Assembly: GCA_947371415.1 (NCBI GenBank) | Contig: CANBPJ010000035.1 | Coordinates: forward strand, 1 to 15,965 | Origin: Burkholderiaceae bacterium | Lineage (GTDB): Bacteria > Pseudomonadota > Gammaproteobacteria > Burkholderiales > Burkholderiaceae | Direction of reading: 5' to 3' | Length of the DNA: 15,965 nt | Part shown: one piece after another, positions 14,372 to 15,965 of the stretch | Numbering within the stretch: the stretch's first letter is position 1 | Layout of the letters: the number at the start of each line of letters is the position of its first letter | Program-made: the position numbers and the translations under genes | The notes under the pieces: model-generated | Told to the model about the DNA's origin: nothing | Databases searched by the model: none | What the model saw: only the letters and a program-made list of their open reading frames with translations

Positions 14372-14722
14372 ATGTCCACGATTAAATCCCCCTCTTATAT
14401 CCGTTTTTTAAATTTGATGGATGTCCTTGATCGCATTAATCCCGGCAAAAGACTGGATTCTGTTGAAGAAAGCTTGCTAGACAAAATTGTTCTGAGCTTT
14501 CATGAAAAACAATCCATATTGGTTGGGGATCTGATTTCCATGGCGAAACTTGGCTCCCAGGCGACTCTACACGGTCGCCTCAAGAACCTCAGCGCTATGG
14601 GTTATGTCAAAATGGCAGCCAATGAAGATGGCCGCAAAAAAGAAGTTGTTCCTACCAAGAGTGCCATCAAGCGCTATGAGGAAATTTCAAAATGTTTAGA
14701 AAAGGCCGTTAAAGCGAGCTAA
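14372..14722 (+). CDS. Winged-helix (MarR-like) DNA-binding regulator
   Basis: This small protein has 116 residues. The middle carries a helix-turn-helix: L-V-G-D-L-I-S-M-A-K-L-G-S-Q-A-T-L as helix-turn, then H-G-R-L-K-N-L-S-A-M-G-Y-V as recognition helix and strand, then a wing with E-D-G-R-K-K-E-V-V-P-T-K-S-A, comparable to the MarR wing D-x-R-x-K-x-V-x-L-T. A C-terminal amphipathic helix (about 95-115) probably dimerises. It lacks the longer N-terminal helices of full MarR proteins (about 140 residues), so the exact family is uncertain. No ligand-binding domain is visible. It is divergent from the MASE1-like protein across repeats it may bind, and it ends before a strong terminator, so it is probably monocistronic. 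Its DNA target is unknown. Confidence 0.8.
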   Translation: MSTIKSPSYIRFLNLMDVLDRINPGKRLDSVEESLLDKIVLSFHEKQSILVGDLISMAKLGSQATLHGRLKNLSAMGYVKMAANEDGRKKEVVPTKSAIKRYEEISKCLEKAVKAS

Positions 14723-14771
14723 TTCGACTTCTTTACCAAGCTCTTATGCCTGTTTGATAGGCAGAAAAACA

Positions 14772-14798
14772 AAAAGCCCTTATGAACTAAGGGCTTTT
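14772..14798. terminator. Bidirectional intrinsic terminator
   Basis: AAAAGCCCTTA (14772-14782), loop TGAAC, and TAAGGGCTTTT (14788-14798) form a perfect 11-bp stem. The A/T ends give a U-run in RNA from either strand. It lies between the converging ends of the winged-helix gene (14722) and ychF (14818) and should serve both. A smaller 5-bp hairpin (TGCCT/AGGCA, 14747-14763) precedes it. Confidence 0.93.
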
Positions 14799-14817
14799 AT
14801 CATTTTGAAGATCGGAT

Positions 14818-15912
14818 TTAGACGTTAAACAAGAAGTTCAATACATCCCCGTCTTTAACGACGTACTCTTTGCCCTCGGCACGCATCTTGCCAGCCTCTT
14901 TTGCGCCCGCCTCACCCTTGAATTGCACAAAGTCTTCATAAGCAATTGTTTGCGCACGAATAAAGCCGCGCTCAAAATCAGTATGAATCACCCCGGCAGC
15001 CTGAGGAGCGGTATCGCCTTGGTGAATTGTCCAGGCGCGAACCTCCTTAACACCCGCTGTAAAGTAGGTTTGTAAGCCCAATAATTTATAGCCCGCACGA
15101 ATCACGCGATCTAATCCCGACTCTTCCATACCCAGATCGGCCAAAAATTCGATTTTGTCAGCATCATCTAAATCAGCAATTTCTGCCTCGATCGCAGCAC
15201 AAACAGCTACTACTGGGGCGCCTTCCTTAGCCGCATGCTCGATAACAGCGTCTAAATGGGGATTATTTGTAAAGCCGTCTTCTTTGACGTTGGCGATATA
15301 CATCGCTGGCTTTGCTGTAATTAAGCAAAGCGGCTTTAAGAGCAGATGCTCATCTTCAGTGAGCTTCATGCTGCGTACTGGTTGCGCTTGGTCTAGGTGC
15401 GCCTGCACCTTAGTCAGCACGGCCACCAAGGCCGCTGCATCTTTGTCATTGCCTGACTTAGCCGCTTTACTGGAGCGCTGGAGTGTTTTTTCAACAGTCG
15501 TTAAGTCAGATAAAGCCAGTTCAGTGTCAATCACCCCAATATCGGAGATTGGGTCAATTTTTCCAGCTACGTGAATCACGTTAGCATCCTCAAAACAACG
15601 CACCACATGGGTAATGGCGTCAGTTTCCCGAATATTCGCTAAAAATTGATTTCCCAGGCCCTCGCCTTTAGAGGCTCCAGCTACCAGACCAGCAATATCG
15701 ACAAATTCGACGGCTGCGGGCAGGATGCGCTCAGGCTTCACTATCTCAGCCAAAGCGGCAAGACGGGGGTCAGGAACCTCAACCACACCCACATTAGGCT
15801 CGATCGTGCAGAAAGGATAGTTTTCCGCCGCGATCCCGGCCTTGGTAAGCGCGTTAAAGAGGGTAGATTTGCCGACGTTAGGCAGGCCGACGATGCCACA
15901 TTTCAAAGACAT
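14818..15912 (-). CDS. ychF: YchF/OLA1 family ATPase (ribosome-associated Obg-like)
   Basis: YchF is a universally conserved P-loop protein of the Obg group that prefers ATP over GTP and binds ribosomes. It is linked to translation quality control and oxidative-stress responses. The protein has 364 residues, the usual length. G1 is GLPNVGKS (9-16), G3 is DIAGL (72-76), and the G4 position reads N208-V-K-E211, the N-x-x-E variant that explains ATP use. A coiled-coil stretch lies around 125-190 and a C-terminal TGS domain from about 280. The start ATG has no Shine-Dalgarno. A good -10 (TACAAT, 15924-15919 on minus) ends only 6 bp before it, so transcription may begin at or next to the ATG. It converges on the winged-helix gene through a shared terminator. 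Confidence 0.97.
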   Translation of the reverse strand: MSLKCGIVGLPNVGKSTLFNALTKAGIAAENYPFCTIEPNVGVVEVPDPRLAALAEIVKPERILPAAVEFVDIAGLVAGASKGEGLGNQFLANIRETDAITHVVRCFEDANVIHVAGKIDPISDIGVIDTELALSDLTTVEKTLQRSSKAAKSGNDKDAAALVAVLTKVQAHLDQAQPVRSMKLTEDEHLLLKPLCLITAKPAMYIANVKEDGFTNNPHLDAVIEHAAKEGAPVVAVCAAIEAEIADLDDADKIEFLADLGMEESGLDRVIRAGYKLLGLQTYFTAGVKEVRAWTIHQGDTAPQAAGVIHTDFERGFIRAQTIAYEDFVQFKGEAGAKEAGKMRAEGKEYVVKDGDVLNFLFNV

Positions 15913-15952
15913 AGCCGTATTGTAAAGGGGCTGGTTTCGATATCATCGAGAT

Positions 15953-15965
15953 ATGTCAGAAGTTC
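15953..15965 (+). CDS. Possible 5' end of a divergent gene
   Basis: An ATG at 15953 opens a frame reading M-S-E-V before the window ends. The position, about 40 bp upstream of ychF on the opposite strand, is where a divergent gene could begin. Only four codons are visible and the Shine-Dalgarno is poor (GAG at 15948-15950, very close), so neither the product nor the reality of the gene can be judged. Confidence 0.25.

Noticed and set aside
15155..15574. 139-residue plus-strand ORF
   Set aside because: It is a mirror frame of ychF, rich in Ser and Ala as expected from antisense of a conserved coding region.
1..15965. CRISPR, tRNA/rRNA, insertion sequence, prophage or defence-system genes
   Set aside because: Every long frame on either strand is explained by housekeeping genes. 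I found no spacer-repeat array, transposase or integrase motif, or terminal inverted repeats, and the coding style is even throughout.

Overview
The window looks like a chromosomal segment of a betaproteobacterium of the family Burkholderiaceae. Its moderate GC content, protein sequences and gene neighbourhoods are closest to what I know of Polynucleobacter, a small-genome freshwater genus. That assignment is inferred from recognised sequences, not from a database search. Nearly all of the window is housekeeping metabolism in tight operons. I see no transposase, integrase, tRNA, rRNA, CRISPR array or phage gene.

Layout from left to right. (1) Bases 1-19 hold the first six codons of mraZ on the minus strand, the first gene of the division and cell-wall (dcw) cluster that continues off the left edge. 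Its promoter and a set of 10-bp-spaced MraZ boxes lie at 23-75. A gene-free AT-rich stretch follows to 287 and contains one LexA-like dyad. (2) Bases 288-1970 hold bioB then coq7 on the minus strand, divergent across an 89-bp gap from bioA-bioF-bioD and an M20 amidohydrolase on the plus strand (2060-6567). BioF, BioA, BioD and BioB are the four enzymes that take pimeloyl thioester to biotin; Coq7 is the last hydroxylase of ubiquinone synthesis. (3) Bases 6574-8509 hold mltA, a lytic transglycosylase lipoprotein, followed by an enoyl-CoA hydratase, both on the minus strand. A possible 37-residue single-span membrane protein lies on the plus strand just upstream of mltA. apaG (minus) follows, flanked by two related CTAG-rich dyads. 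(4) Bases 9079-13702 hold rpe-trpE-trpG-trpD-trpC on the plus strand, with overlaps or gaps of no more than 11 bp. They link the pentose phosphate pathway to the chorismate-to-indole-glycerol-phosphate branch of tryptophan synthesis. (5) Bases 13695-14722 hold a small MASE1-like membrane protein (minus) divergent from a winged-helix MarR-like regulator (plus). The gap between them carries three perfect 8-bp direct repeats with an 11-bp period. (6) A strong bidirectional terminator (14772-14798) separates the regulator from ychF (minus). A divergent gene may start at 15953.

The stretches most worth a second look are the repeat-bearing membrane-protein/regulator pair at 13695-14722, the MraZ operator lying over the core dcw promoter, the LexA-like site between coq7 and mraZ, the paired dyads around apaG, and the small membrane ORF beside mltA. 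None of them proves a new system. The regulator pair is the best candidate for something undescribed.
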